NCBI GenBank assembly: GCA_028673005.1
Contig: CM054118.1
Span: 61,747,401-61,811,400 of the forward strand
Source of the DNA: Tanypteryx hageni
Lineage: Eukaryota > Arthropoda > Insecta > Odonata > Petaluridae
Reading direction: 5' to 3'
Length of the DNA stretch: 64,000 nucleotides
Made by a program: the position numbers and the translations under genes. The notes under the pieces were generated by a model. The model had not been told where the DNA came from, made no database searches, and saw only the letters and a program-made list of their open reading frames with translations. How positions within the stretch are numbered: the first letter of the stretch is position 1; each line of letters begins with the position of its first letter. Below, in pieces: positions 12,937-23,550 of the stretch.

Positions 12937-13695
12937 TCTATATAGACGTTTCTTACAGAGGAGGATGAGGAGGAGGAGGATACTAATGTTTAGGCACTTC
13001 CAGATGAGCTGGAGATTCGAAATTTCTTTCTTAGGTAGCATTTTGTGCAAAACCGGCTAGAAAAAACGAAAATCTTGAAATAGTGCAACAATGCGTCCGC
13101 TAAAAAATCGCAATTGTTTAAACAAATTTTCAGGGTTTATGTATTTTCGAATGTGCTACGGTGCTGAAATTTTTTTTACACTTAGAATTCGTTAAAAAAA
13201 CGAAATAGGGGTTATACAAATTTTGATATTTTAACTTGTTTGTCAGTTGAAAATTCTTAAAGTTAAAACAAATAGATAACTGTTTAGACATTAAGGGATG
13301 AGCTAGGAAGCTGACATTTTCAAGTTATGTACAGAGTAGTGCATTTGCACAAATAAACATTTGAATCTCTCCATAAACCTATTGCGGCCGCCGTTTAAAA
13401 TGTTAAAAATTTAAACAATTGGAAAAATATTATTTCACTTCTAGAAGTACTACAACTTTTAAATTTGGCAGAAATGTGTAGCATTAGTACCCCATAATGG
13501 AGAAAGTATGAAATTCTTAAAATTGCAAAGTTTTGGGATTGTTTTAGTCTATTATTTTTACATAAGGGAAAAACGAAAATCGCTCCGTAGGTGAAATATT
13601 TAAATTAAAAAAATATTTGTAATGATGAAATATGATAAATGAATGTTTTTTTATGTTGAGATGATATGCTTGCAGAATGAAAGCACCAACAACTA

Positions 13696-13697
<2 letters not shown>
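12937..13697 (+). mobile_element. Helitron-like non-autonomous unit, copy B
   Basis: It begins tctatatagacg (TC start, as Helitrons have) four bases after copy A ends. It finishes with ctag at 13694-13697 followed by T and a (TA)n run. It is collinear with copy A, including shared blocks such as gatgagctggagattcgaaa and gtagcattagtaccccataa. The terminal hairpin is degraded here (cttgca-gaa-tgaaag). Head-to-tail arrangement fits rolling-circle transposition. Confidence 0.65.

Positions 13698-13734
<37 letters not shown>
13698..13734. repeat. (TA)n microsatellite
   Basis: Alternating T/A between the end of Helitron-like copy B and the putative left terminus of the next element (tagggtggttcttattt at 13735). 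Confidence 0.95.
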
Positions 13735-13736
<2 letters not shown>

Positions 13737-14190
13737 GGTGGTTCTTATTTTTAAGTTTTGGAAAACTTGAGGGGGCATGTTTTGAATCTGTTCTATTATA
13801 AAAAAAATAATTTTGGTAAAATTAAGTTAGTTTTGAATAATATTTAGGGGTCGCTACCATGATCTGAAAAATTGCAATATATGATAATGCTAAACATAGG
13901 TGCACTCATTTTTAAATTAGTTTAAATTTTAAACTTATTAAATTGTAGATACTTAGTATTTAAAATTGTGATGCAGCACCCATTGGTCAATGTTACGCAA
14001 TACTGCAATAGATATAACCTTTCAGATGCACCCCTCAGAAATCCTGCGTAAGTCCACTTGCAGGTGCACTCTTTGTGTTATGTAATAGTCCATATCAGGT
14101 CTTTTGGAACAATCTAGAACTGTCCAGAACGTTATAAAACCCTCATAAACAATCGTAAATCGTTCTTCAATTCGTGTAAGTTGCATTCAG
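13735..14190 (+). mobile_element. 5' non-coding region of transposase-carrying element
   Basis: tagggtggttcttattttta at 13735 looks like the terminus of a DNA transposon and lies 5' of the transposase-like gene in the same orientation. No inverted partner was found downstream of 15582, so the right end may be lost. The segment holds the HSE-like array and TATA box annotated separately. Confidence 0.45.
14106..14139 (+). promoter_or_regulatory. HSE-like array with adjacent TATA box
   Basis: Five consecutive 5-bp units read ggaac aatct agaac tgtcc agaac (14106-14130). They alternate GAA with TTC-like triplets (ATC and GTC, one mismatch each) in exact phase, as in heat-shock elements. The preceding ctttt is a weaker sixth unit. 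Three bases later comes tataaaa (14133-14139). A start site would be expected near 14163-14169, where ttcaattcg resembles an insect initiator. Heat inducibility is inference, and a chance match has not been excluded. Confidence 0.45.
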
Positions 14191-15582
14191 CAAAGAGAAG
14201 CAACAGATAAAGAAATAATCTCTCAATTTAATCCAACAGTTCCGCTAGTTGTGCATTGGGAAGGCAAGCTGCTGCCAGATCTTACTGGAAAGGAAGTAGT
14301 TGATCGTCTTCCTATTTTAGTCACAGGTGATGGAGTAGAACAACTGCTCGGTGTTCCAAAAATTGCGGCTGGAACTGGATCGGAAATGGGCAAGGCTGTT
14401 GTTGAAACTTTGGAACTGTGGAATCTAGCAGAGAAAGTGAAAGGAATGTGTTTTGACACTACTGCATCAAATACTGGAAGAAAAAATGGAGCATGTCTTT
14501 GGATTCAACAGAAATTAGACAAGAACCTTCTCTACATTCCCTGCAGGCACCACATATTGGAGCTGGTACTGGAAGCTGTCTTCTCTGTCATCGTAAGTCC
14601 ATCAGCGAGCCCAGAAATGTTAATCTTCAAGCGATTTCAAGCTCATTGGGTGTCACTGGATAAGTCCGAATACAGAACTGAACTTGATGATGAGTTCACT
14701 GCCAGTGCTGTTGCCGATATTAAAGACGAAATAATCACTTTTGCTACAGACCAACTGAACCAGCAGCAACCTCGCGATGATTACAGAGTACTCCTGGAAA
14801 TCTCTATCACCTTTCTTGGAAGTGAATCTTCTCGTGGAATTAGATTTTTTGCTCCTAGTGCAATACATAAGGCTCATTGGATGGCCAAAGCCATCATACT
14901 GTGGATGTTCAAAGGACAGTTTCCATTGAAGCCAAAAGAGGAAGCTGGGATAAGGGACATAGCAATTTTTGTTGTGAGATTCTATTTGAAGGCGTGGTTT
15001 TAAGCTGCACTTCCAACTGCTGCACCTTTAAATGACCTGATGCTGTTGAAGAACCTCAAACAGTACAAGACTCGAAACTCAATAGTTGCCAACGCTGCTC
15101 TAAAGAAGCTTGCTAGTCATCTGTGGTACCTCAGCGAAGAGCTGGTTGCCCTTGCTTTCTTTGGTAAAAAAGTATCAATAGATACAAAAGCAAAATTGAT
15201 TCAAGCTCTCCAAAATGATGGCAATGCGGACTACTCAAAGAGAGTGACTGTCGATCTGGATAGCATCTTGGAGAAAAATTTGGACTATTTTGTGTCAGCC
15301 AACACTTTCAGGTTTTTCGACATACTTGGTCTTGACTCGAAATTCACAGAATTGAATCACGAACTCTGGGCTTCTGATGGGAACTACATTGCCACAGAAA
15401 AGTGCATCAGGTCCATCAATTGCATTAACGATACGCCAGAACGCGGAGTTGCCCTGATCGAGGAATACAATCGATTACACACCCAGGGTGAACAGCAAAA
15501 GCAATTTCTTCTGCAGGTTGAAAGCGATCATCGGAGAAGATATCCAGATTTTGCGAAGGGAACACTTGCCACAAACAATTAA
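14191..15582 (+). pseudogene. Transposase-like protein with one in-frame stop
   Basis: One reading frame runs from upstream of 14191 to the stop at 15580-15582, broken only by TAA at 15001-15003, giving about 460 codons. The protein belongs to a repeated 'uncharacterized protein' family that I recall from many arthropod genomes. Visible motifs are VHWEGKLLPDLTGKEVVDRL near the start, FDTTASNTGRKNGA about 90 residues in, and CRHHILELVLEAVF. The acidic-then-C-x-H layout resembles the RNase H fold of hAT-type transposases, but I do not see the hAT C-terminal dimerisation motif, so the superfamily is uncertain. No ATG lies near the start of the conserved part. A splice acceptor-like ttgcattcag ends at 14190 and gtaagt lies at 14176, so a 5' exon may exist or may have been lost. 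A single nonsense change suggests a young copy. Confidence 0.75.
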
Positions 15583-15872
15583 TATACCACTGTGTCAGTA
15601 TTTTTATGTTCATCATATGACAATGTAATATATATATATAGACTTAAGGGAATGAAAAGGTAGTGATGAGGGTGGCAACAAGGTGTTGAAGGAAGCTCAG
15701 CGGACACTTACCAAGTCGGAGACCAAGTTGGCAGGCTGCTGGGGGCGTCGAAGAGACACGTTGAACACACGAACACAAAAACAAAAAACACGCAAGCTTA
15801 TCGGGCCTATGCTTTTCTTCAGCGATAGAGTAAATAAGAGTGACCACTTATATATATTTGGTTGATCTCTAA
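15583..15872 (-). repeat. Possible Penelope-like/retroelement tail fragment
   Basis: Read on the minus strand, this has gctgaagaaaagcatagg then cccgataagcttgcgtg, followed by T-rich sequence (15770-15823). This 'ctgaaga-hairpin-cgaaa' style of segment is typical of Penelope-like element termini as I know them. It is degenerate here and the remaining sequence is unrecognised. It sits between the transposase-like gene and the LINE fragment. Confidence 0.3.
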
Positions 15873-16805
15873 CTACCATTCCTTACACCATGCAGAAATA
15901 GCTTCTAGGTCATTTTGGAGATACTGGTGGTCTTCCGGATTGCTTATTTCTCTATAGATGATGGTGTCGCCCGCGAAAAGCCTAATTTTACTTCTGACCA
16001 CTGAGCTGATATCGTTTATATAAATTAGAAATAATAGCGGACCAATTTCACTACCCTGCGGAACGCCAGAGACAACCTCCACTAAGCTCGAAGATTTCCC
16101 ATCTATAACAACCTTCTGCTTCCTACGGTTTAAAAATTCACGGATCCAACTAACGATTTTTGAATTAACGCCTCTACCTTGGACCTCTCTCACATAAGAC
16201 AAAAATGATTTAGGGTCCTCCTTCAAATAATTGTTAAATACCTTATTCCGGAAGTTAGTAAAAGCCTCGCGCATACTATTTCTCGCTTTAGCGCGGGATT
16301 CCTTATACGTCTTAACTTTAGTTGCTTTATATTCATCGGATGATGTAGACGGCATATTTTTTATTTTCGCATGGTTTATTCTCTGACGCCTAAGCGCACT
16401 CCTAACTTGCTTATCGTACCAACGTGGCTCTTTATTGTCGACCTTCAATTTAATTGGAATGTACTTATCGATGCCCTCTAGCATTATATTCTTGAATAAT
16501 GTCCATTACGACTCAGCACCTGATCGTTCGGTCATATCACGGAAGCCAGGTAGTATTTCTCGTAGGCGCGACCTGAAGCTTGGAAAGTTTGCCTTAGCAA
16601 ATATATAAAACTTTCTTTGAGGCTTAGGGTGCCTATCGATTTTCAACTTACTCTCTGCATATACGGCCAGATGATCACTTATCCCATCTTCAATGGTGAC
16701 TTTGTTTATTCTTTCTGAGACGTTAGTTGCTAATAAATCTAATATCTTTCCCGATCGCGTTGGCTTTCTGACTAATTGAAGGAGAGAGTGCTCGCAGGGA
16801 CGCAA
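15873..16805 (-). pseudogene. CR1/Jockey-like LINE ORF2 fragment
   Basis: One minus-strand frame reads continuously from 16805 to 15873 with a single internal stop near 16504. The first part is the end of an AP-type endonuclease (ILDLLATN, then DGISDHLAVYAE; the DH pair is typical). A linker follows with PRWYDKQVRSALRRQ and FLSYVREVQGRG. It then jumps directly to the late reverse transcriptase with VSWIREFLNRRKQKVVIDG and SGVPQGSEIGPLLFLIYIND. The early RT fingers and palm are missing, so there is an internal deletion. The catalytic F/Y-A-D-D box is FAGD, with the first Asp replaced. The copy ends shortly after the palm at AWCKEW. It is a dead LINE remnant. Confidence 0.9.
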
Positions 16806-17006
16806 AAGCTTGAGACCGACTTGTGTGTGTGCATGCGTGCATTGATATATGTTATAGTATGATTCTTGTTGTGCAAACGCAACAACAAAATACGCTTGTA
16901 TTTCTGACTTTGTTTGGTAGTTTTAGCGGAAATAGAGACGTTTTTCTTCGGAAATATCCCTCAAACTTTCACTACAAGTAACTTTGATGACTGAGTTAGG
17001 CTGTTT

Positions 17007-17129
17007 AATAATAAGAAATGACAACACAATTTTCCACTGTAGGTTAAATATAATTGCAAGATCAAGGTTTCGACGCATAGTGTCATCATCTGATAGTGTA
17101 AAATGACAAAGTGTTGTCATTTATTATTA
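17007..17129 (-). repeat. Snap-back repeat with hammerhead-like core
   Basis: Imperfect inverted arms of about 20 nt (17007-17027 and 17111-17129, sharing aaatgacaacac and gtgttgtcattt) enclose a minus-strand core. The core has CAGATGA (17086-17092), a short stem GACAC...GCGTC with one mismatch, then GAAAC (17067-17071). CTGATGA-stem-GAAA is the hammerhead ribozyme core, here with one substitution. Such motifs are known in Penelope-like elements. Cleavage competence is not shown. Confidence 0.45.
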
Positions 17130-17326
17130 TAGAATTATTCCACAACGTTACGCCAGGAACGGTTGGGCTAATTAATAAATCAATTGGAAGTTTGGATGAC
17201 TTTCTGTGAAAAATCCTTCAAATTAATCGCAAAAGAAAAAATACCATCCAGATCCACTCGGCTGTCGACATAATCCGTGTCATGTTTGTGTTTATATATT
17301 TACACACACGCACGTACACACACTCA

Positions 17327-17328
<2 letters not shown>

Positions 17329-17384
<56 letters not shown>
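17329..17384. repeat. (TA)n microsatellite
   Basis: Alternating T/A following a (CA)n-rich stretch at 17300-17323. Confidence 0.97.
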
Positions 17385-17386
<2 letters not shown>

Positions 17387-19656
17387 TACACAAACACGCA
17401 ATCGCGAAGTATTATAAGAAGAGAAGGGCACAGGAGAGCGACAAATTAGTGTGACAGGACCCAGTGTCAGGGCCGTCTATAACGTGTTTTGTGTCGTGCG
17501 CTGCTCTCCACTCATTTTTTTTGTGGTCCACCTCTCGTCGTGAGGAAGCAGCGAGATGGCCATGGGAAAAGACGAGAGAGAGAGAGAGAGAAGAGAGTGG
17601 GTGGGGGAGAAAGGGCGCGGAGGTGGGAGAGAGGAGAGGGGAGCGTGGGTGGAGAGCGCGGAATGGCGGACGCGAATAAAAAAAAAGAAAGGAGAATATA
17701 CGAAAGAGACGGATAGATAAGGAGAGCGTAAAGATGTTAAGGGTTAAGGATGAAAAAGCGCGGGAGATCCCGGACGCATACGTTACTCCTATCGTTTTCT
17801 AAGAGGGAGGGAAAGGTGAATTAAGAAAAAAAATCTTTATTATTTTGCATCCGTCACGTGGCTCTCTCCGAGTGCAGCAAAAGGAGAAAGGGCAGATTGT
17901 TTCTTTTTTTCGTGGCTGGCAATTATTCACACGCCTTGTTATAATTTCCGTTTGGGGAGGAGGCGATAATGGCGGGAGAAAAGATTATGCGGTTGTCCCT
18001 CTTTCTCTCTCTCTCTCTCTCTTACTAGCAGTAAGGATAGACATATTGCAAAGGGGCGTATTAAATAGGCGCGAGGGAATGGAGTTAAGGAAGACAAACT
18101 GAGAGTGGTTTCCGGACGAATACATTATCGCGCGTTCGTCATTTTTACCACTCGCGCCGTGCGGACATGTGTACATTGCGATTCATGAGAGTTTCCTCGC
18201 GTATCAATTTATTCGCGAACCGACCGTTATAAATGGGAGATTTTTTTATGTAAGCAAAGGCTTTGGCAACGGTAATTAAAATAAAATTTCCAGCAAATCT
18301 GTCATCTCCACGTTTTTACTTTGCGTGGCCTATCGGTCTATCTAATTCGGGTAATCAACAATCTTTTTTAAAGGTACAAAATGCATGAAATATTTTTCAT
18401 CCAAAAAATTCCTGACAATATCGTAGAAAAATATGAATGGAATCAGATGAATAGCAATTTATAAAGAATGAATTTGACGAGCTCAGTATCATATAGTAGA
18501 ATATCGTTATAGCGTTTCAGAAAATCTAATTTAACGATATTTTACGTTAAACCAACCAACATTTAAAGAATTTCTAATACGAATAGGATTACTTGTTCGT
18601 CAGAAAATATATTTTTCAATAATCTGTAGAATATTTTTTCCTAACCAATCAATAACATATCTCGACTCCTGATACAGCCATTAGAAGTAGTTTAAAAATA
18701 AAATTTCGCCATTTTTTACGAGTCGGCTTAATGTCCATATACATGCCAAACGTGAAGAACTGAGATACCACATCTGAACCGGTAAATAAGTCCCCCCGCG
18801 CTCAGAATTTAATAAAACGTCAGAGCAGAGAGCGACGCGAATTTAGATCCTCGTTTGTTTTGACATAACGCCGCAGAGACGGGGGCGATACGCTGATAAA
18901 CAAATGATGCCCCTTACGGCGGGTAGGAATTTCCTTGCGCTCGAAGGGATGGAAGTTCGGAGGGAGGGAGAGAGAGAGGAAGGTGAGAGGCAGGAGAAAG
19001 GGTGAGGAGGGTAGGGAGCGATAGAAGGAGGGCCTCTGCTGCTCTGGGTAAGCACGACAGATGCAAGAGTTAGGTCTTTTCAGCGATCAGATCTTTCCAG
19101 GGCTCTTGACGCGAGGTTGTGGAAAAGATGGCACGAAGAGGTTGAAAGGTCGAAGGAGCTCGGATCTTTTATTATTCCTCTAATAAATGACGGGAGAATT
19201 TTTTCTGTCTAATTTATGAACTTCTCCGGGATGCCCGATTTGTTTGGCGGAAGCTAAGAAACATTCTCAGGGGAATGGTCATATCCGGACAGAAAACTAA
19301 TAGAGTTATTAAAAATTTTTCATATCATGCTCGCCCAGTTATGTTTAGGACGAGCTCTTGGAATATTTTTGTACTGAAAACCTCGATTCGTCAACCTCTT
19401 TGTGCTGTGCTCTGGCTAAAGAATGTGTTGCCTATTTGGGTTTAGAGCGTAACATTTATTAGGTGAAAACGATATCATAAATTAATAAAATTGTACCTAC
19501 CTAGTGGGTTTTTTCCTTATAAATAGGCTATACACGTCATCGCGAGTATTTTTTTCAAGGATTATATATCTTATGAGATAGAGTCATCATCCACATTTAG
19601 GAAGTTTTCAGATAGACCCTGTATTTCTTTTTAAAAGTGATTATACTTTATTATAA
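17385..19656. other. GA/GC-rich patches and AT-rich DNA, no supported gene
   Basis: Purine-rich low complexity lies at 17560-17715 (with (ga)n at 17575-17592) and 18950-19030. (tc)n lies at 18003-18022. The rest is unremarkable. Frames over the purine tracts (Arg/Glu/Gly-rich) are artefacts. Confidence 0.5.
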
Positions 19657-19713
19657 AATCAGAAAATTTGTAAATTTCCACTTTAAAAGTGGAAATATAC
19701 AAATTTTCAGATT
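19657..19713. repeat. 57-nt near-perfect palindrome
   Basis: Arms of about 28 nt meet near 19685: aatcagaaaatttgta... is mirrored by ...tacaaattttcagatt, with about three mismatches and essentially no loop. Flanks are AT-rich. It may be the core of a small palindromic element or a transcribed hairpin; no target duplication was recognised. Confidence 0.85.
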
Positions 19714-22531
19714 ATACAATATGGAAAGATTCCACAAGTTAACGCCTGCAAATGTAGTCTTTGTTATTATGCATTGTTGATTATCATTTATTTAAGGAAG
19801 TTAAATATTTCATGGTTATTTTTGTTTTGTGTGCTAATATTTTTATTGGTTAACGAGTACGTAAACTCATTACAGTTGAGAAATGTTTACATTAGTTTTT
19901 GTGAATGCATGTGTGTATAATTTAACCTGAAAAGATCATATCATTATGAATTCACCGCTGTTAAAAATAATGCAATTATTCCCGAGATAACAAATTATTA
20001 TCTCTATTTAAAAACACGGCAAAAAAATGGTATAATAAGAGCTATTATTTGTTCTAAAAGTAAGGAGACGCTTGATTATGGAGTCGAATTTGGTGTCAGA
20101 AAAATTCCGGAAAACCAATTTCCCATACAGTAAAAATAATCGAACTTTTGCGTAACACCAGGTAAAATTGTCCGTGTTAATCACACAGAGTGTGCAACCA
20201 TTTTGGTTTCGCCTATAGCATGTACTATTTACATTTCTATTCATAAAATGGCTATTTGGAAAAATTTGCATTTCTCTTGTTTTTCTTCACTAAGCTCTTT
20301 TGAGAACTGTCCGTTTCCATAAAGGTTTATCGCTTGGAATTCAAAATGGTTCATATCAATCGAACATAAAAGTTAATTACGTAAAATCTGAAGTTAACAC
20401 TTTAATAAAGTAAAAAAATAACAAAATCTGAGTAATCGGAATATACACACGCAATATTTTTTTTAATTTTTGCAATTAAAACTCTAATATAAAGCAATAA
20501 TGCCAACAAAGGAAGAATTTATCCTATACTTATATTAATTATGTAATGCCTGTACCAGCTTGCGTGCGTGTGTCGCACAGGTGTGGAAATAATAGATCCG
20601 GAATAAGTGAGAATCGGATATTTGACAGGCAAGTATATATAGATATAAGCGGGAAAGCATCAAGAGAAATATGAAAAACATGAAATGTGGAATGTAGTTA
20701 GGAGATGTTTATTTTTTAATAAAAATTTTCCAATAAGAAATACACTGCGTCGCCATTTGTAACTATAAAATTTCTGTATTAAATTACTTAGAACTAAGAT
20801 ACAAACTTGAGACTTGGACAATTGCGCAACCCAAAGAACGCAGTACATTTTTCTCGAAGAGAGAACCCGAAACCATTCCGAATGAGCTTAAAAATTCGTT
20901 TGGCGGCACAAAAACTTGAATTTTTCAATATGTTATCAACGAGAAAATTTTATGCCATTAAAACGGATCCAATGCTTCTTAATGGGGTGATGATTTTAAA
21001 TGAAAAATTGAAGGGGGAAGGAGGGGAGAGAGAGATACAATGAAAACGTTTCATTTTATGTCGTGAAATGAAGGAACGAGAAGAGAGACGGAAAGCTATT
21101 TTTATTAAGACTTTATAACCTAATTCGATTATTTTAATATAAAATACAGTAAGGCTCTTTTAAATTTTATTCCTTAAATAGTGAATATTACTTATACAAA
21201 TGAATGTTTTTTACTCCATTTTCCTATCTCCTTACATCGTTACATCCAAATTGCAAGTAATGCTGCAAAGGAGCAGACAGGTCCCCTTATTATTTAGGGC
21301 GTTTTGATTTTTTTTTAATGTGTATAAACCCGTATAATCACTATCACTTGATAAACTAAGAGAAGAGAGAGACGGAATTAAAGTGAGGAAATGAAGATAG
21401 CGATGGAAGACTGCGTCAATCTTATACACAATTCTTCGATAGTTGAACATTCATTTTATCATGCGAAATAATATAATCTCCTTCAAAAGTACTGGTTATT
21501 ATTTAATGATATAGTGGTAAAGTTTTTATGGAATTCTTTAAGCAAGAGGAATCCATGGCGTGTTTCGACAGAAAATCTCATTATAGAGAAGGCAGACCAA
21601 TGCGACCGAAATCATTGGAATAAATGTGGAGGGTGAGAGAGGCGAGGAATTTACGGTGGTCGAAGAGGCGTGCGTCCGGCGTGCGCGGCGGGGCTACAAG
21701 GAGGCAGACATCTTGAGCGAGGCCCTCCGCCCGAAAGACGTCTAGATGGACACTCCAACAACATACGAGAACTTCTTGATTCATTTGCTTTGGATCCCAC
21801 ACCCTCTGAACTCCCAATAAATTCCTGCTCCCCAACCTCCCTTTGCTCTTCCGCCTTAACTATCTTCATTCATTCATTATCTCATCAATTGTTAATTTAC
21901 CGATATGAAGATTATTCTCATCCTTGTCCAACTAAACTCTTGCACTTGGTCCATCTGTAAATAGCTGATTTTTCCGACTCAAAATCTCTTATCTCATTCT
22001 ATCTTAAACACAGTAATTTTGCATTTTCCTTGCTATAAAGTTTCAGTTTTGCGCCTATTAATGGTGCATATTTTTCCTTTATATGCAACAAATAATACAG
22101 CGTTTATAACCAAGCGATACATGGACCTCTTTGAGGAGCAACGCAAGGAAGACAGAAATCTTAGAAAAAATTTTCTCTGAAGAAACAGTTCCAGCGCCGC
22201 TTGTATATTTTTGAAAATTACGACCGAGTTTTCCAGCTCGCTGGCCATCTCCGGAAAGCTACAAGTACACGAGATATGCTTTACGATATCAAAACAGTTG
22301 TGAGAAAGAGAGACTTCTGAGGAGGATATGGAAGCATGACTTTCACTGAAAAAATTGGTGAGGATAAGGAATGCGGTGAATGAAAGCAAAAATATACGGA
22401 ATTAAAAATGTGGGAATCTTTAAAACGATCGCGACGAGAGGTCTCATTTGGAGATGTTGATTTTAATTGGTGACGAAGAAAAAGGAGGAGTGTAGGTCTT
22501 GGGTTTTTATGCACGGAGGCATATTCTAGAC
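19714..22531. other. AT-rich DNA, no supported gene
   Basis: No coding, TIR or tandem-repeat signature. A short GC-rich patch lies at 21650-21740 with frames on both strands but no domain. Confidence 0.5.
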
Positions 22532-23340
22532 CAGGGGTCGGCAAATTACAGTCCCTCGTCCGCATGCGGCTCGCGAGAACGCTTTACGCGGCCCGCGGAT
22601 CTACGATTAAAAGTGATAGGTAGAAATAATCTGACAATTTCATATATTGTCAGTAAAATTATGGTCTCAATACCTTTTCTAGTGAAGTTTTAAAGTTATT
22701 ATTTAGACGTCATTTTCACACTACAGAATCTCTAGGTTAGTGATATTCAACCTTTTTTGTCGGCGTAGCCCTTAAAACATTTTTGAAGAAATTTGTACTC
22801 CATGGTATAAAATGAGTTACTCTTTCTCAATACTCCACCGCTTTTCTTTATTCAAACTTTGTAACCAATCCGTCACAATTGCATTAATTACTGCAGAGTT
22901 CCCCTCTTCACTCTATCTCCCTTCCTCCCACATTCTCTTTTCCTAATCCATCGATTGCCTGTTTTCTACCTCCCTCGGGCGTTTTTGCGCTATGTATTTA
23001 AATATCATACGCTATCTCGATTATAAAGGAATTTCTACTAAAAATTCTTCGTGCAGGTTGACTTAACCAAAAGAATCTGATGAAAAAGAAGATTACTTCA
23101 AGGCAGATAAAAAGCAGGTGTAACATGGTGATGCCAGTTGTTGAATGGGAAAGTACGGTGGGAAAACATGAACCTTCTGCGTACCCCTTGGAAAGACCTC
23201 GCGTACCCCAAGTTGAATACTGCTGCTCTTGGCAACTTCACGTCCGGCCCACCGAACCTCTCGTTATTTCCAATGCGATCCTCTGAAGCATTCACAACTA
23301 CTAATGTGCCCGGCCTTGCAGAAAAGGTTGCCCACTCCTG
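22532..23340. mobile_element. hAT MITE with 8-bp target duplication
   Basis: The left end reads caggggtcggcaaattacag. The right end (to 23340) in reverse complement reads caggagtgggcaacctttt. The flanks ttctagac (22524-22531) and ttcaagac (23341-23348) match at 7 of 8 positions, the duplication size expected of hAT. The ends carry the gcggcccgcgg-type GC repeats common in hAT MITEs. It encodes nothing and is interrupted by a second element (22738-23222), leaving about 324 bp of its own sequence. Confidence 0.85.
22738..23222. mobile_element. Nested hAT-like MITE
   Basis: It starts tagtgatattcaaccttttt and, in reverse complement, ends cagtattcaacttggggtac, both like the CAGTG-TTCTCAACC ends of hAT MITEs. 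It lies wholly inside the element at 22532-23340. The expected 8-bp duplication is not clear, so exact ends are approximate. Confidence 0.55.
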
Positions 23341-23368
23341 TTCAAGACTGTAAGAGAAAAATTGTTTT

Positions 23369-23440
23369 GACCGCGAAGCGAACCCGGGTCTCCCAGTTGA
23401 CAAGCTGATATTCTACCACTGAACTGGGGCAGAAATATCA
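23369..23440 (-). repeat. tRNA-Asp-like SINE or tRNA pseudogene
   Basis: The minus strand has an A-box-like agttcagtggtagaa (23411-23425), an anticodon-arm-like cttgtcaac (GTC), and a B box in gacccgggttcgc (23378-23390). The spacing is right for a tRNA and the middle resembles tRNA-Asp. The acceptor strands do not pair, so it is not a functional tRNA. Confidence 0.6.
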
Positions 23441-23464
23441 ATCCCGAAAACAGGGGAATTAGTC

Positions 23465-23550
23465 CGTCTCGACATTTCAGTGGTCGAATATACCCCCGGC
23501 AAGTGGAAGACCTGAGTTCGATTTCCGGTCAAGGTAGAATTTTTTCCCTT
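23465..23550 (+). repeat. tRNA-like SINE head
   Basis: An A-box-like ttcagtggtcgaata (23475-23489) is followed 25 bases later by gagttcgatttcc (B box, 23514-23526), then ggtcaaggtagaatttttt. The acceptor stem is not preserved. It lies about 40 bp from the minus-strand tRNA-like segment and is inverted relative to it. Confidence 0.55.

Noticed and set aside
23369..23440. Functional tRNA-Asp
   Set aside because: A and B boxes are present but the acceptor stem does not pair.
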